Source of the DNA: Plantago ovata
Lineage: Eukaryota; Streptophyta; Magnoliopsida; Lamiales; Plantaginaceae
Assembly (NCBI GenBank): GCA_028274465.1
Contig: CM051456.1
Location: 104,445,348 to 104,509,347 of the forward strand
Direction of reading: 5' to 3'
Length of the DNA: 64,000 nt
The translations under genes and the position numbers were made by a program. Below are positions 23,300 through 35,529 of this stretch, piece after piece. A model generated the notes under the pieces. The model did no database searches and had not been told where the DNA came from. It saw nothing but the letters and a program-made list of their open reading frames with translations. The number at the start of each line of letters is the position of its first letter. Positions within the stretch are counted from its first letter, which is position 1.

Positions 23300-24316
23300 C
23301 TTAAGACGTTACGTTTTTATAATTAATAAAGCCGCGACTTCTACCTACAACAATGAGACTTGTACGTTAGTTAGTTAGTAAAGTTAGTTAGATACAGAAA
23401 CAGAATTTTCTGTTTCTTAGTATAAGTAGAATAGGCTTGAGTCTTGCTTGATTCATTCATTCTTCTTCTCCATTATACTATAACTGCTCAGTTCAATTCC
23501 TTACCTTCTTCGATTGAATATAGATTACAATTTCATTTTCTACATTTCTTATCAAATCAACATGGTGAATCGGCGTCAAACTGGTGCGTCAAACGCTAAC
23601 AATGGTGGCAATCCTGTCAATTGGAATGGAGAAGATGATGAAAATCCACTGTCCAATGGTAATTCTTATGATTCGATCGCCTCATTCTCCATACTTTGTC
23701 ATCGGAGTGACTCACCTGCTGCGTGCTTCTGAGCACGGATCAAACTATGTTTATTGGAGTAAATCAGTCTTTATGGGTCTTAATGTGAAGAATATAGTTG
23801 CGTTTAGTGATGGAAAATTCACAATGCCTGTTGTAACTTGTAACTGACAGTTTTCGCCTATACTGCTTGGTCTAGAGCGAATTCCTTGGTTTCTCTGTTG
23901 GTTGTTAAATTATTTCAATCATGAAATCAAACAAAGTTTATTGTACATCGTGATCTTTGGGTAGAATTGAAGACAAGATTTGCTAAACCAGATGGTCCTA
24001 GAGTTTTTCTTTTAGCAAATCACTTAGTAACATGTCCAAGAGTTCACAATCTGTTAGTGCTTACGACAATCATTTTAAAGCCGTAGTCTTGGATGAATAT
24101 GCGAGCTTTAGGCCGGTTTTGAAGTGTGACCTGGAGCTCTAGCTGCATGTAAGTGTAATTTGTTGGCCATTCAGCAAGCAGTTTAATGATTAGAGATGTT
24201 GTGAGTCGGTTGCTCTTATCACAACCAGTAGTACCAAGTTTGTCACAAGCTTACTCCATAATATTGCAAGAGGAGTCTCACAGGTCTCTTCATCAGTCTA
24301 CAACTCATCATCCAAT
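23300..24316 (+). mobile_element. Old Copia element: LTR remnant and gag start (left part)
   Basis: The region near 23340-23520 looks like a Copia LTR (TTAGTTAGTTAG tract, TATAAGTAGAATAGG promoter-like string, pyrimidine-rich end). A gag-like frame starts at ATG 23562 (MVNRRQTGASNANNGG) and continues through several frame breaks with recognisable Copia gag phrases (NYVYWSKSVFMGL, VELKTRF, AKPDGPR, DEYASFRPVLKC). The continuation is at 30233-30660, beyond the nested younger element. Confidence 0.65.
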
Positions 24317-24321
24317 GGATT
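24317..24321. repeat. Target-site duplication GGATT (left) of the younger Copia
   Basis: GGATT precedes the left LTR and recurs at 30228-30232 directly after the right LTR. Confidence 0.9.
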
Positions 24322-24720
24322 TGTAAGGGAAATTCAAGATCAATAATTCGTCGTCGGCTCAGCAATTCCTTTAGCCTGGTTAACCTTATCCAATCAAGTG
24401 CACCACCAAGACCACAAGATATTACCAATCAAACCCACCCAACACTCACAAAGAGGCACAGAGGGAAGTAGAGGAGATAAGAGGATGACACACAAAGGCT
24501 TCCAAGATCACTCTCTAGCTACGTGAATGGTGAAAGGAGGAAGTATATGGCTGCGTTTTTCTCCAGAGGAAAAACGTGTGATGTGCTATTTCTTTCTTTT
24601 TCACACTCTCAACTAATGAGACTACCAAGCTTATAGGAGAAGCTAGGGTAAAGTTAGGTTTGGGCTCGAGGCAAATGATTTCTAAATGGGCCAACACTAA
24701 TTTGGGATCAAATATTAACA
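24322..24720 (-). repeat. 3' LTR of the Copia element
   Basis: Matches the right LTR along its length with a few substitutions and small indels. It begins TGTAAGGGAAATTC and ends AAATATTAACA on the + strand. Confidence 0.92.
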
Positions 24721-24733
24721 ATCTCCACCTTTG
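24721..24733 (-). promoter_or_regulatory. Polypurine tract of the Copia element
   Basis: On the minus strand AAAGGTGGAGAT lies directly before the 3' LTR, the expected place for the plus-strand primer. Confidence 0.7.
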
Positions 24734-25069
24734 GCCCACGATGGTGCACTAAGGACGTAGGAACCGGAGGACTCATCATTGCCGACCCACCTACAAGTTC
24801 ACAAAGAAAATGCAAGTGGAAGTTTGAGTATCCACAAAGAAAACTCTATGATCACAAAGATCAATGGGTAATAACCAGGGGCCGTATACACAAAGCATAC
24901 AAAGCAAGTAGGCAATTACCATGCAAAGCAACACACAAAGCATGCAAAGCAATCACAAAGACATATATAAGCATAACATACACAAAGCACGCAATGCAAC
25001 CACAAAGATGACTATCAAGCATAGCAAAAGACAAAGTATGACATGCGAGATAACACATACACAAAGCAA

Positions 25070-26871
25070 TCATCTAATATCAAAGTTTAACATCCTCTGA
25101 CACGACAAAAGTTTATTAACAGGCAAACACTTAGTACCCATATCAGCAGTATTAAACTGAGAAGCAACCTTGGCCAACTTAATAATACCCTTTTCAACTA
25201 TATCACGAATGAAATGGAACCTAACATTTATATGCTTAGTCCTATCATGAAACACATGGTTCTTACAAAGGTGAATAGCAGATTGACTATCAGAAAACAC
25301 AACCACATCTTGTTCAAGAAAACCAATTTCAGACACAAGACCCTTTAACAACATAGCTTCTTTGAAAGCTTCAGTAAGAGCAATATACTCAACTTCAGTA
25401 GTAGATACGGAAACAATAGGTTGTATTGAGATTTCCAACTAATGCACGAACCACGGAAGGTAAACACATAGGAAGTGGTGGATTTACCATTATCACTATC
25501 TTTAGCATAATTAGAATCAGCATAGCCAACAAGTTTCACACCTTCAGAGCACTTAGAGAAAGTCAAACCAAAATTCACAGATGATATCAAATATCTCAGA
25601 AGCCACTTCAAAGCATTCCAATGAGGCATACCAGGATTAGACATATATTTGCTTAAACAACTCATAGGGTAAGCAAGATCAGGTCTAGAACTAACCATGA
25701 GGTACATAACTGAACCTATAGCATTTGCATAAGGCACCTTCTTCATACTATTCATTTCAGAATCAGTCTTGGGGGAATAATACTTACTTAACACAAAGTG
25801 GGAAGAAAGAGGCACATCCGTAGGATCAGCAGACAACATGTTAAATTTACTCAAAATCTTTTCAACATATGAAATCTGATTTAACACAAGAGTAGATTTA
25901 TTTCTATCCCTAACAATGTTTATGCCAAAAATCCTTTTTGCATCTCCTAAGTCTTTCATAGCAAAGTTTTTACAAAGGCACTTGTGCACATTAGCAATAG
26001 ACTTCAAGCAAGGACTAATGATTAACATATCATCCACATAGATCAATAGAAACAAAGGCACATAAGCAGTATTCTTAAAATACAAGCAAGGATCAGAATG
26101 ACTTTTGACAAATTTCAAAGATTGCATACACTTGTCAAATCTAATATTCCATTGCCTAGGTGACTGTTTAAGACCATACAAAGACTTTTTCAACAGACAC
26201 ACATAATCACGCTTCTTGGGATCTACAAATCCCTCAGGTTGTTTCATATAAATCACCTTGTCAAGTTCACCATGCAAGAAAGCAGTAGTCACATCCATTT
26301 GTTTCATCTCCCACTCAAAATGTGCAACTAAAGCAAGTATCATTCTAACAGTAGTGAATTTAACAACAGGAGCAAAGATTTCAACATAGTCTATTCCCTC
26401 CTTTTGAGTAAATCCCTTAGCAACAAGCCTAGCTTTAAATCTAACATTTTCAGACTCTTCCTTAACCTTAAACAACCACTTGCATTCCACAATAGAACAG
26501 TTATCAGGTTTAGGAACAAGAACTCAAGTTTCATTGACACGTAAGGAGTCCATCTCACTTTTCATGGCCACACGCCACTTATCAGATTGTTTAGATTTCA
26601 AAGCTTCATCATAAGTTTTCGGTTCATTGCAAGCAAGAGATTCAAACACATTGAAGGCAAAATCAGAAATATTGCTCACAAATTCATTATTGAAAATATT
26701 TGAATTTTTCTTAGGAACTCTCTTTACTCTTATCCCTAGTAAGGGCATAGTCATGCAATTCATGTTCATCATGCTCATCATGCACATCATGCTCATTTGG
26801 CAAATTATCATGCACATTTTCATTAGGCAACTCATTCTCATGCACATTTCCATTAGACAACTCATGCTCAT
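25070..26871 (-). pseudogene. Copia reverse transcriptase and RNase H (broken)
   Basis: The main frame at 26490-25345 has standard Copia RT phrases: NVRFKARLVAKGFTQKEGID, MDVTTAFLHGELD, KSLYGLKQSPRQWN and the catalytic LIYVDDML. RNase H follows in another frame at 25438-25070 (ALTEAFKEAMLLKGLVSEIG, VFSDSQSAIHL, HVFHDRTKHINVRFHFIRD). The linker upstream of RT (26871-26524) is Met/Cys-rich in one frame and Asp/Glu/His-rich in the other because of short repeats. Frame changes at about 26500 and 25400 prevent a continuous product. Confidence 0.88.
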
Positions 26872-27083
26872 CTAACACATCATGCTCATCTAGCACATTA
26901 TGTTCATTTTGCACATTATTTTCATCTAACACATCACGCATATCAAGAGAATTTTCATCATGCTTAACAGGGAAATTAGCAGGCATGTGCTCCACCTTAA
27001 TGGAAGCACCATCAGATTTGGAACCAGAAACAGTCAAAGGCACAGATAAGCAAGGAAATTCAGTCTCATTGAATATCACGTCT

Positions 27084-28301
27084 CTAACTTATCACAACTT
27101 TAAAGCCAGGTTCATTTCTATTCCACAATCTATAACCCTTAACCCCTTCAGGATAACCCAAGAAAATACATTTCTTAGACCTAGGATCAAGTTTATCACC
27201 CTTTTGATGAACATATGCAGCACAACCAAACACTTTCACATTAGACAAATCAAGTGGTTTTCCAGTGAAAACAACTTCTGGGCATTTCCCTCCTAGGGGA
27301 ATAGAAGGCGACCTATTTATGAGATAAGTCGCAGCACATAAAGCTTCACCCCAAAACTTCTTAGAGAGCCCAGATGAGGCCAACAAACACCTCACTTTCT
27401 CTAGAAGAGTTCTATTCATTCTTTCAACAACACCATTTTGTTGCGGGGTGTAAGGAACAGTTCTATGACGCTTAATACCAAAGAAGCACATAAACCATCA
27501 AGTTCCTTATTGCAAAACTCAAGACCATTATCAGTTCTAACCACTTTAATTTTCTTTCCTGATTGTTTCTCAACAAGAATCTTCCAGTTTTTAAACTTAT
27601 CAAAAACATCAGATTTTCTTTCTAACAGACAGACCCAAACTTTTCGGGAAAAGTCATCAATCAAAGACAAGAAATAGTGTTTCCCTCCATGAGTAGAGAC
27701 ACTAGCAGGACACCACACATCAGCATGAACATATTCAAGCACATCAGAACACTTAGTCATATTGGGGTAAGAGGAAACAGGAAACTTAATCTTGTGTTGT
27801 TTACCTAAAACACATGATTCACAAAATTGCACAGAAGTCACACAATCATTACCAAAATGACCGCTCCTATGCATAATGTCAAGACCTTTATTACTCATAT
27901 GTCCTAACCTATTATGCCATAACACAAATTTATCATCTTTCACAACATTCACATAGCCAAGAACAGGTTCATTACGACAAACATACAAGTTATTTTTCTT
28001 TTTCAGCCTTAAACAAAACAAGTGAACCCTTCAAGATTTTCATAGTCCTATTTCCCCACTTTCCCTCCAAACCATCATCCTCAAGAGCAGCACAAGGAAG
28101 CAAATTATAGCGCAAATCAGGAACATGTCTCACATTCTTCAAAGTAAACACAGAGCTAGAAGAAAACTTAAGACATACATCACCAGTTCCTAAGACATTG
28201 CACTTTTTCTCATTTGCTAAAGACACAGCCATTTTCAAGTTCTTTATAATTAGAAAACAAATTTCTAAAAGGTGACATGTGGAAGGTACAACCAAAATCA
28301 A
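27084..28301 (-). pseudogene. Copia pre-integrase and integrase (broken)
   Basis: The gag-pre-integrase segment (LWHNRLGHMSNKGLDIMHRS, CESCVLGKQHKIKFP) and the integrase core (HADVW, FLSLIDDFSRKVWV, VRTDNGLEF, then PYTPQQNGVVERMNRTLLEK in a shifted frame) are visible. The first two catalytic Asp and the final Glu regions are therefore represented. Frame changes occur near 28000 and 27450. Confidence 0.88.
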
Positions 28302-29171
28302 TTAAGCACTCATGTTTAGACAAAGAGGTCACAGAGTTCACATAACCATGATCACATAGCATCAAAACATCACCCATATCATGAATAGCCACATTAGCAT
28401 GCGCATTAACCTTTTTGGGACAATCTTTAATAAAGTGATTCGGATCACCACAATTGTAACACTTTATTTTCCTAGACTTAGACCTCCTCTTTGCTTGCAC
28501 AAAAGGTTTCTTACCATTGTTATCATGCTTTTGGTGTTGACTCCTAGTTTGAGACCTACCCCTCACATGCATAACCTCACCAGAATCTCTAGAAGAACTA
28601 GCACCACCTTTATTTTGTAACAAATCAAGTTCTTTGTTTTTCAAGCCATTCACAACAATTTCAAGAGTAATATTATCTCTACCATACTTAATAGCAGATT
28701 TAACATCATTGTATGAATCAGGAATAGCATTCAACAAAATAATAGGCGTGTATTCATCTATATGCTCATCATCAGACATCTTAATATCTTGTACCAACTT
28801 AGTGAACACATCAAGATTCCAATCAATATCCTTAGTTAAATCAAGTTTAAACCTAAAGAATCTTTCAAGTAAGAGCATCTTTCCAGGCAAAGAGGTATCA
28901 GTGTACATTTCAACAAGTTTATTCCAGAGCTCTTTAGCAGATTCAAGAATTCCAACCTTCCTGATCACATAGTCAGAAAGATACAAATAAATAGTAGAGC
29001 ATGCCAATTCATTCATATCAAATTGTTTCTCCTCATCATCAGTAGCAAAATATTTTCCAGTAATTGCTTTATAACATTTCTGTTGTTGCAGGGCACACTT
29101 AACTTTCTGTCCCCAAACATCAAATTATTTTTACCGTTAAATGGAATTATGCCATACATAATGGAAGCCAT
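28210..29171 (-). pseudogene. Copia gag and protease (broken)
   Basis: The start ATG at 29171 (MASIMYGIIPFNGKN) is followed by a frame loss near 29125, and the main gag frame runs 29016-28210. It has Copia gag phrases (SAKELWNKLVEMYTD, LLERFFRFKLD, DEHIDEYT), a basic tract and a CCHC knuckle (CYNCGDPNHFIKDC). The protease motif reads CLIDFGCTFHMSP; the usual catalytic triad Asp-Ser-Gly is Asp-Phe-Gly, so the protease is probably dead. Confidence 0.85.
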
Positions 29172-29812
29172 AAAAAACAAGAAAAAAACAAAATGCCACA
29201 GAAATGCAATCACATAACCAGCCGGAGCATCCAGACTAACAGAAAATAAACAGCACTGCTCCAACCTATAACGGGGCACCCGGTCACTAAGGGTTTTAAG
29301 CCAATTTACGTGAGCTAAATTTTCTGACTGAAGATTTAGACTTACCGAGCGTAGCTGGAGTACGCAAGAGCGAAAGCATAAGAATAAGAGAATTGTAGAG
29401 GCAGACACGTAGTTGGGCCTCTAACAAACCAAATCTCAACAACAACAAATGCTAGCAACGCAGCAGCAAAAAAAAAAAAAAAACAGAGCAGAAAATGTGC
29501 CCAAGAAGTCAGGCCGCACAAGCGTTTCAACAGGCCAACACCATGCACAGATCAGACAGCGAAGAAACAGAGCAGCGATCTGACCAAGGAACAATGTCGA
29601 TCGATCTGGGCAGCAAATCCAAAACGGGACAGACCGCGAACGGACAGCAACGAATCCAATCAAAAATCGATGGGTCGATCGATCTGACTCCCAGAACGGG
29701 AACGTACCACACAAGAGCAGCACGAACAGATCCAGACAGCACCCAAGCTAATTTGGGAGGACAAACCCAAATCAACCACGAATCCGAACTAAGACGAATT
29801 AACAAGAACCAA

Positions 29813-29824
29813 GCTCTGATACCA
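29813..29824 (-). promoter_or_regulatory. Primer-binding site, initiator tRNA-Met type
   Basis: On the minus strand TGGTATCAGAGC follows the 5' LTR after one base. This is the usual Copia primer-binding site for initiator methionine tRNA. Confidence 0.9.
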
Positions 29825-29825
29825 C

Positions 29826-30227
29826 TGTAAGGGAAATTCAAGATCAATAATTCGTCATCGGCTCAGAAATTCCTTTAGCCGGTTAACCTTATCCAATGAA
29901 GTGCACCACCAAGACCACAAGATGTCTACCAATAAAACCCACCCAACACTCACAAAGAGGCACAAAGGGAAGTAGAGGAGATAAGAGGATGACACACAAA
30001 GGCTTCCAAGATCACTCTCTAGCTTCAACGTGAATGGTGAAAGGAGGAAGTATATGGCTGCGTTTTTCTCCAGAGGAAAAACGTGTGATGTGCTATTTCT
30101 TTCTTTTTCACACTCTCAACTAATGAGACTCTCAAGCTTATAGGAGAAGCTAGGGTAAAGTTAGGTCTGGGCTTGAGGCAAATGATTGCTAAATCGGCCA
30201 ACACTAATTTGGGCTCAAATATTAACA
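29826..30227 (-). repeat. 5' LTR of the Copia element
   Basis: Partner of the LTR at 24322-24720, followed by the GGATT target duplication at 30228-30232. Confidence 0.92.
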
Positions 30228-30232
30228 GGATT

Positions 30233-30660
30233 CAATTCAATGGCAATGTGATCAAGGTCAATCTAACAAGCTGGTTCTTATAATCAAGGGTTTCAGCAGG
30301 TTAAGTTTAACTACAAAGAGAAGACAACCGATGTTTGTACTTATTGCAACTTCATTGTCCATACAAAAGACAAGTGTTTCCACAAAATTGGGTATACACC
30401 TGGTTGGAGAGGGCCTAAGGGACAGAGAATTCAGTAAAAAAGATATCCCCACAGTTATGCTAGTGCTAGTTGCATTGATTTGTCAACTTAGGCTGGTCAC
30501 TGTGGACAGTTCACAGACTTGTTCACACAACAGTTTACCAACTCGTGAACCACTTTTTCCATCCTATGCATGTTCAATGCACATTTCACAAAGCCAATTG
30601 GCTTTGTTCAATGGAAATGCAAGTGGTGGGCCACTTTATTCAAGGAGCCGTTTGTAAACG
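30233..30660 (+). mobile_element. Old Copia element: gag remainder (right part)
   Basis: The + strand reads VKFNYKEKTTDVCTYCNFIV then HTKDKCFHKIGYTPGWRGPK. This is a Copia gag zinc knuckle (CxxC...H...C) followed by the usual Gly-rich end. It continues the gag fragment that stops at 24316. The remnant fades near 30660, at a change to a TE-like promoter region. Confidence 0.7.
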
Positions 30661-31129
30661 ACTCCTATTTTTTTATTTTTTTTTCAAAGGGGCGTGTGCA
30701 CTGCACGCGCCCCTCCAGGCGGTGTCACCGCCTGTTTGTTTCTATTCCAAAATAGCCGTTGGACATAAATTAAAAAAAAAATTAAAAAAATCCGAAAAAA
30801 TTACTAACGGCTATAATTTTTTTTATTTATAAATAGAGCCCAATATTGCATATGTTTTGATCATCCCTCTGTTAGTAAATGTGAGAAAATTTGTCCCAAA
30901 GGTTAAGAAGCGGAAGTTTAAAATTTTATTTCTCACTAAACTGATATGACTATATTGAGTCCGTCTCCTAGTAGACCGTCTCTAGTATAGACCAACTTCT
31001 ACTAATTATAAATCAACCCCAACTAATTAGTAGCTTTTTAAAAAAGCCCCAACCCAGCAACCCGACTCAGAAACGGGTCATAAAGCGGGTTATAACAAAA
31101 ACTCGCTCTCCAGCTCAAACACAGAAACG
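30661..31129. other. Non-coding, transposon-like DNA with GC hairpins
   Basis: Two perfect or near-perfect hairpins, GGGGCGTGTGCACTGCACGC and AGGCGGTGTCACCGCCT, lie at about 30689-30730. They are followed by poly-A/T tracts, an AACGGCTATAA string and a TTTATAAATAGAGCCC promoter-like string near 30825-30841. Such strings are common in plant DNA-transposon leaders. A phrase near 30891-30930 (AAAGGTTAAGAAGCGGAAGT) weakly recalls the ends of the LTR-like family. No coding region. Confidence 0.4.
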
Positions 31130-31359
31130 AACGCAACTTCGAAGAGAGAGAAAACGGCGGTAGAGAGAGAAAGAAACCACCGCCTCCATCTCTACGTCGC
31201 GCCGCCTCCATCTTGACGTCGAAACCACCGCCACGACCACCTACGTTGTTGTCGCTGTCGCCACCTCCAGCTACGCCGTCGTTTCTGTATCTAAATCAAA
31301 CGTACGTACAAAAAATTCATTCATCTCTGCAATTAATGGTCTATAAGCTTCAATTCGTG

Positions 31360-31810
31360 ATCTAGGAGCTTGGATTTGTGTTTTTGTTACATGATTCATG
31401 AACTAGAAGCTCTGATTTTTGATTTTGTAACGTAAATCATGATCTGGAAGTTCCGATTTGTGATTTTGTTACGTGAATCATGATCTCGAAGCTCCTATTT
31501 GTGATTTTATTACGTGAATCATGATGTGGAAGCTTCGATTTGTGATTTTGTTACGTGAATCATGATTTGGAAGCTCCGATTTGTGATTTTGTTACATAAA
31601 TCATGATCTACAAGCTCTGTTTCGTGATGTTGCTACGTAAATCATTATTTACAAGCTCTGTTTCGTGATGTTCCTACATAATCATCATCTGCAACCTTTG
31701 TTTCGTGTTGTTGCTACTTAAATCATCATCTGCAAGCTTCGTTTTGTGTTGCTGCTACGTAAATCTGCATCTGCAAGATATGTTTTGTGTTGTTGCTACG
31801 TAAAATGTGT
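31360..31810 (+). repeat. Degenerate ~41-bp tandem repeat in the leader of the FAR1-like gene
   Basis: About ten units share the form AAGCTCCGATTTGTGATTTT then GTTACGTGAATCATGATCTG. Left-hand units are closest to this form; right-hand ones change to CTGTTTCGTGATGTTGCTACG. It ends just before the start codon at 31830. Confidence 0.8.
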
Positions 31811-31829
31811 TTATTGTTGTGATTGTTAG

Positions 31830-34800
31830 ATGTCAACTTCTCAAAACCCTGCTGCTAGTAATCAACAGCTTCCAGTGACTGAAGAAGCAGAAACACAAAA
31901 TAACAGAGGTTATATCCCATAAACTCAATCATATATCCCATGATATTAAGTATATATCCCATGATATCTAGTACATGCACACATACTGTAAAACCAAAAG
32001 TTATATCCCATGAAATCAACAATAGGTCCCATGATATTAAGAATATATCCCATGAAATCAATTATATGGCCCATGATTTCAACAATGCCATATTCTCTAG
32101 TGCATACACAAACAGTATTACACTATATCATATATCCCATGATATTAAGCATATATCCCATGAAATCAATTATATGTCCCATGATGTCAACCATGTCTCC
32201 CATATTCACTAGTACATGCACACATGAAGTAAACTCACAGGTATATCCCATGATATTAAGCATATGTCCCATGAAAATCAATTATATGTCCCATGATTTC
32301 AACCATGTCTCCCATATTCTATAGTACATGCACACATACAGTAAACTGACAGATATATCCCATGATATTAAGCATATATCCCATGAAATCAATTATATGC
32401 CTCATGATTTCAACCATGCCATATTCTCTAGTGCATACACATACAGTAGTACACTATATCATATATCCCATGATATTAAGCATATATACCATGATATCTA
32501 GTACATGCACACATGCAGTAAAACTAACAATTAAATGCCATGAAAACAAGCATACATCCCATAAAAATCAACAATATATCCCATGATATTAAGCATATAT
32601 CCCATGATATTAAGCATATATCCCATGATATCTAGTACATGCACACATGCAGTAAAACTAAAAGTTATATCCCATGAAAATAACCATACGTCCCATAAAA
32701 TCAACAATATATCCCATGATATCAAACATATTTACCATGAAATCACCTATCTTGTGAAAACATATTTCATATGCAGACGTAAATGATCTTCCCCCTGATT
32801 TTGACATTACGGGATGCTTAAAGGGAATCAGTGGAACTTTTGATCAACTATACTTCCTGTACAAAAGGCATGCTGCAAATGTTGGATTTTCTGTGAAGAA
32901 AGCAACCTCACGTATTGGTAATAATGGTGAAATATGGGAGAAGTACTTTTTGTGCAGCCGTGAAGGTAAAAGTAAGGCAAACCCAAGCCCATTACCCATC
33001 ACTCCATCACCCACTGTTGCTGCACAAGACGAAGAAGGTGATGAGCCTAAGAAGATTAAGAAAAGAAGGCAAAACTGTAGTGGAAGGTGTGATTGCAAAG
33101 CAATGATGAGGTAAAAAAAACTCACATGTTCTCAACTATATATCCCATGATATCAACGATATATCCCATGATGTCAACAATATATGCCATGATATCTCAC
33201 ACATGTTTTATCTTCAGGATCCAAAATATTTTCAAAACCGAGAAATATGTAGTCAAAGAACACAAAATTGGACACAACCATGAACTGAATAGACCAGAAT
33301 GGAGTTACTTCAACAGGTCAGAAAGAACGATTGATGATGAGAGGGCAAAAATTATTGATTTGTTCGAGAAAGCAATGGTGAAGCCAACCGACGCGTTCAA
33401 ATATTTGTCAGCAGCTGCAGGCGGGGAAGAGAATGTTGGAATAATCCAGAGGGACCATATCAACTACATTTGTCGTAAGAGAACAAAAATCATGGATGGT
33501 GCAGATGCACAGTGTGTGTTAGACATGCTTAAGCAAAGAAAAGATGAGGATCTGCAGTTCTACTACTCACACAAGTTGGATGACGAGGGTAAAATGTGCA
33601 GCCTTTTCTGGAGGGACTCGATGATGAAGAACGACTATGAGCTTTGTGGTGATGTCATGATATTTGACACCACATTCAGGACCAACAAATATGGACTAAT
33701 TTGTGCACCGTTTGTTGGTGTAAATAACCACTGGAACAATGTAATGTTTGCTTGTGCATTCATTGCCAATGAGCAAGCTACATCATTTATCTGGTTGATG
33801 GAAGAGTTCATGAAAGCCATGGATAATAAGAAGCCAATTACAATCTTCACTGATCAAGATTCAGCAATTGCAAAAGCCATTGTTCAGGTACTATGTTATG
33901 ACTTATATGTCCAATGATATTGCTTAAATTTCCGATGATATCTACTTTAAGATATTAACACAAAAAAAATAAAAATGAAATGTATGCTATATTATATGAA
34001 CTGTATACTACATTACATGAACTATATACTACATTATATGAACTCTATGAACATGAATAATCTTCCATAATTTCAACTGTTATATCCCATGATTGCATCA
34101 ATATACCCCATGATTTAACCAATATACCCCATGATTTTAATATATAAGCACATGAATAATCTGTCCATTATTTAATCTTGTGTAGGTTTTTGGATATGAG
34201 ACCAGACACAGGCTGTGTCTTTGGCACTTGTACCAAAATGCATTAAAAAACTGCTCGAAGCTTAGGCATGATGACAAATTCAATGAAGTTTTCAATATAT
34301 GCATCTATGGGTTGTCAAATGAAGAAGAATTTGAAGAATACTTCTCTGGAATGATTTGTGAGTTTGAGCTCGAAAATGAATCTTGGTTCGATCAACTGTA
34401 TTCTCTAAAAGAGAAGTGGTCACCTGCCCTAAGCAAGCCCTTCTTTTCAGCTGAATCCTATCTACTCAAAGGAGTGAGAGTACAAACAATGCAATTTCAT
34501 TCAGAGCCAACAAAAATACATCTCTCACACAATTCTTCAGACTCTTCGATGTAGTGATCAACCGCTGGAGATCAAATGAGAAGCATAAAGAGCACAAGAA
34601 CACTCATAATAGGCCAAGACTGAACTTTAACAATGCTCTTGTCAAGCATGCTGCTGAGGTATATCTCAAACTATATATCCCATAATATCAACTATATATC
34701 CCATGATATCAACTATATATCCCATGATATCTCTCACATGTTTTTATCTGCAGGTATACACACTCAAAATCTTCAAGTACTTACAGAGACAATTTAGGAA

Positions 34801-35529
34801 AGGACTAGAGACTACAGCTGTTGAATCTGTAACAATTGGCGACAAGATTTTGTATAATGTCTACCCTGATGATGATCCAGAAGACATTAATGGTGTTCTA
34901 TTCATTAGGCATCCATCTGGTGACATCGAAGTGAGCTGTAAATGTAGACACTTTGAAGAGGTTGGCTGGCTATGCCAACATTGCCTCCGTGTTATGGACA
35001 AAAATAACATAAAACGCATACCCGAGAAGTACATACTACAGCGCTGGACAAGAACATCTAAAGCGAGGGTATGGGACCGTGTTGTACATACCAACAGCAC
35101 AAACAAGAATGCACAGGTATAATAAATTCTTCATTTCTTTCTATCATATCATCTATATATCCATGATTTCACTTTAACATCCCATGATATCTCTTTGACA
35201 TGCCATGATTTCAATATAACATCACATTATATGAAAACAGGAATGCATTGCATGGAGACAGTCAATGAACAGGAGCTTCAATCAACTCATTATCAAATCA
35301 GAAGGAAAAAATGAAGCCAGAAAGATAGTAGAAGATGCATACAATCAAGCCTTGATGGGAATAAAACAATCTTATAGATTCAACACAATTCAAGGACATG
35401 CCACAAGAAGAAGAGTCCGACATACCAACAGAAACTGCTGCCCCGAACACTAGTGCCCCACCAATTGTTCTAAACCCCGCACAATGTGCTACAAAAGGGA
35501 GAAAAAACAAAGGCCAAAGACATTTCTAG
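31830..35529 (+). pseudogene. FAR1/FHY3-like (MULE-derived) protein, six exons, two frameshifts
   Basis: Inferred exons: 31830-31908, 32777-33110, 33218-33887, 34186-34658, 34754-35116 and 35241 to about 35453 or 35529. All junctions are GT-AG and in phase. Domains in order: the N-terminal FAR1 zinc-binding domain (FLYKRHAANVGFSVKKATSR, FLCSREG, CSGRCDCKAMMR, and HKIGHNHEL in exon 3), the MULE transposase-like core (VMIFDTTFRTNKYGLICAPF, FTDQDSAIAKAI, LCLWHLY), and the SWIM finger (CKCRHFEEVGWLCQHCLRVM). A one-base loss near 34451-34454 shifts the frame in exon 4, and the expected frame is visible just after it. A one-base gain near 35395 shifts the C-terminus. FAR1 proteins are transcription factors derived from MULE transposases; some family members are still within transposons. 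Which applies here is unsettled. The frameshifts could also be assembly errors near the gap. Confidence 0.82.

Larger units (their letters stand above)
24322..30227 (-). mobile_element. Complete Copia retrotransposon, minus strand, decayed coding region
   Basis: Two LTRs of about 400 bp (24322-24720 and 29826-30227) differ at scattered positions, have TGTAAGGG...ATTAACA ends and are flanked by GGATT. The primer-binding site is next to the right LTR and the polypurine tract next to the left one, so the element reads right to left. The order gag, protease, integrase, reverse transcriptase, RNase H is that of Copia. The pol frames are interrupted many times. It inserted into the gag region of an older Copia element. 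Confidence 0.93.

Noticed and set aside
31940-32786. Overlapping open frames in the CCCATGA-rich intron
   Set aside because: They are by-products of the repeat (endless MILSIYPM and SHDI strings) and overlap in all frames.
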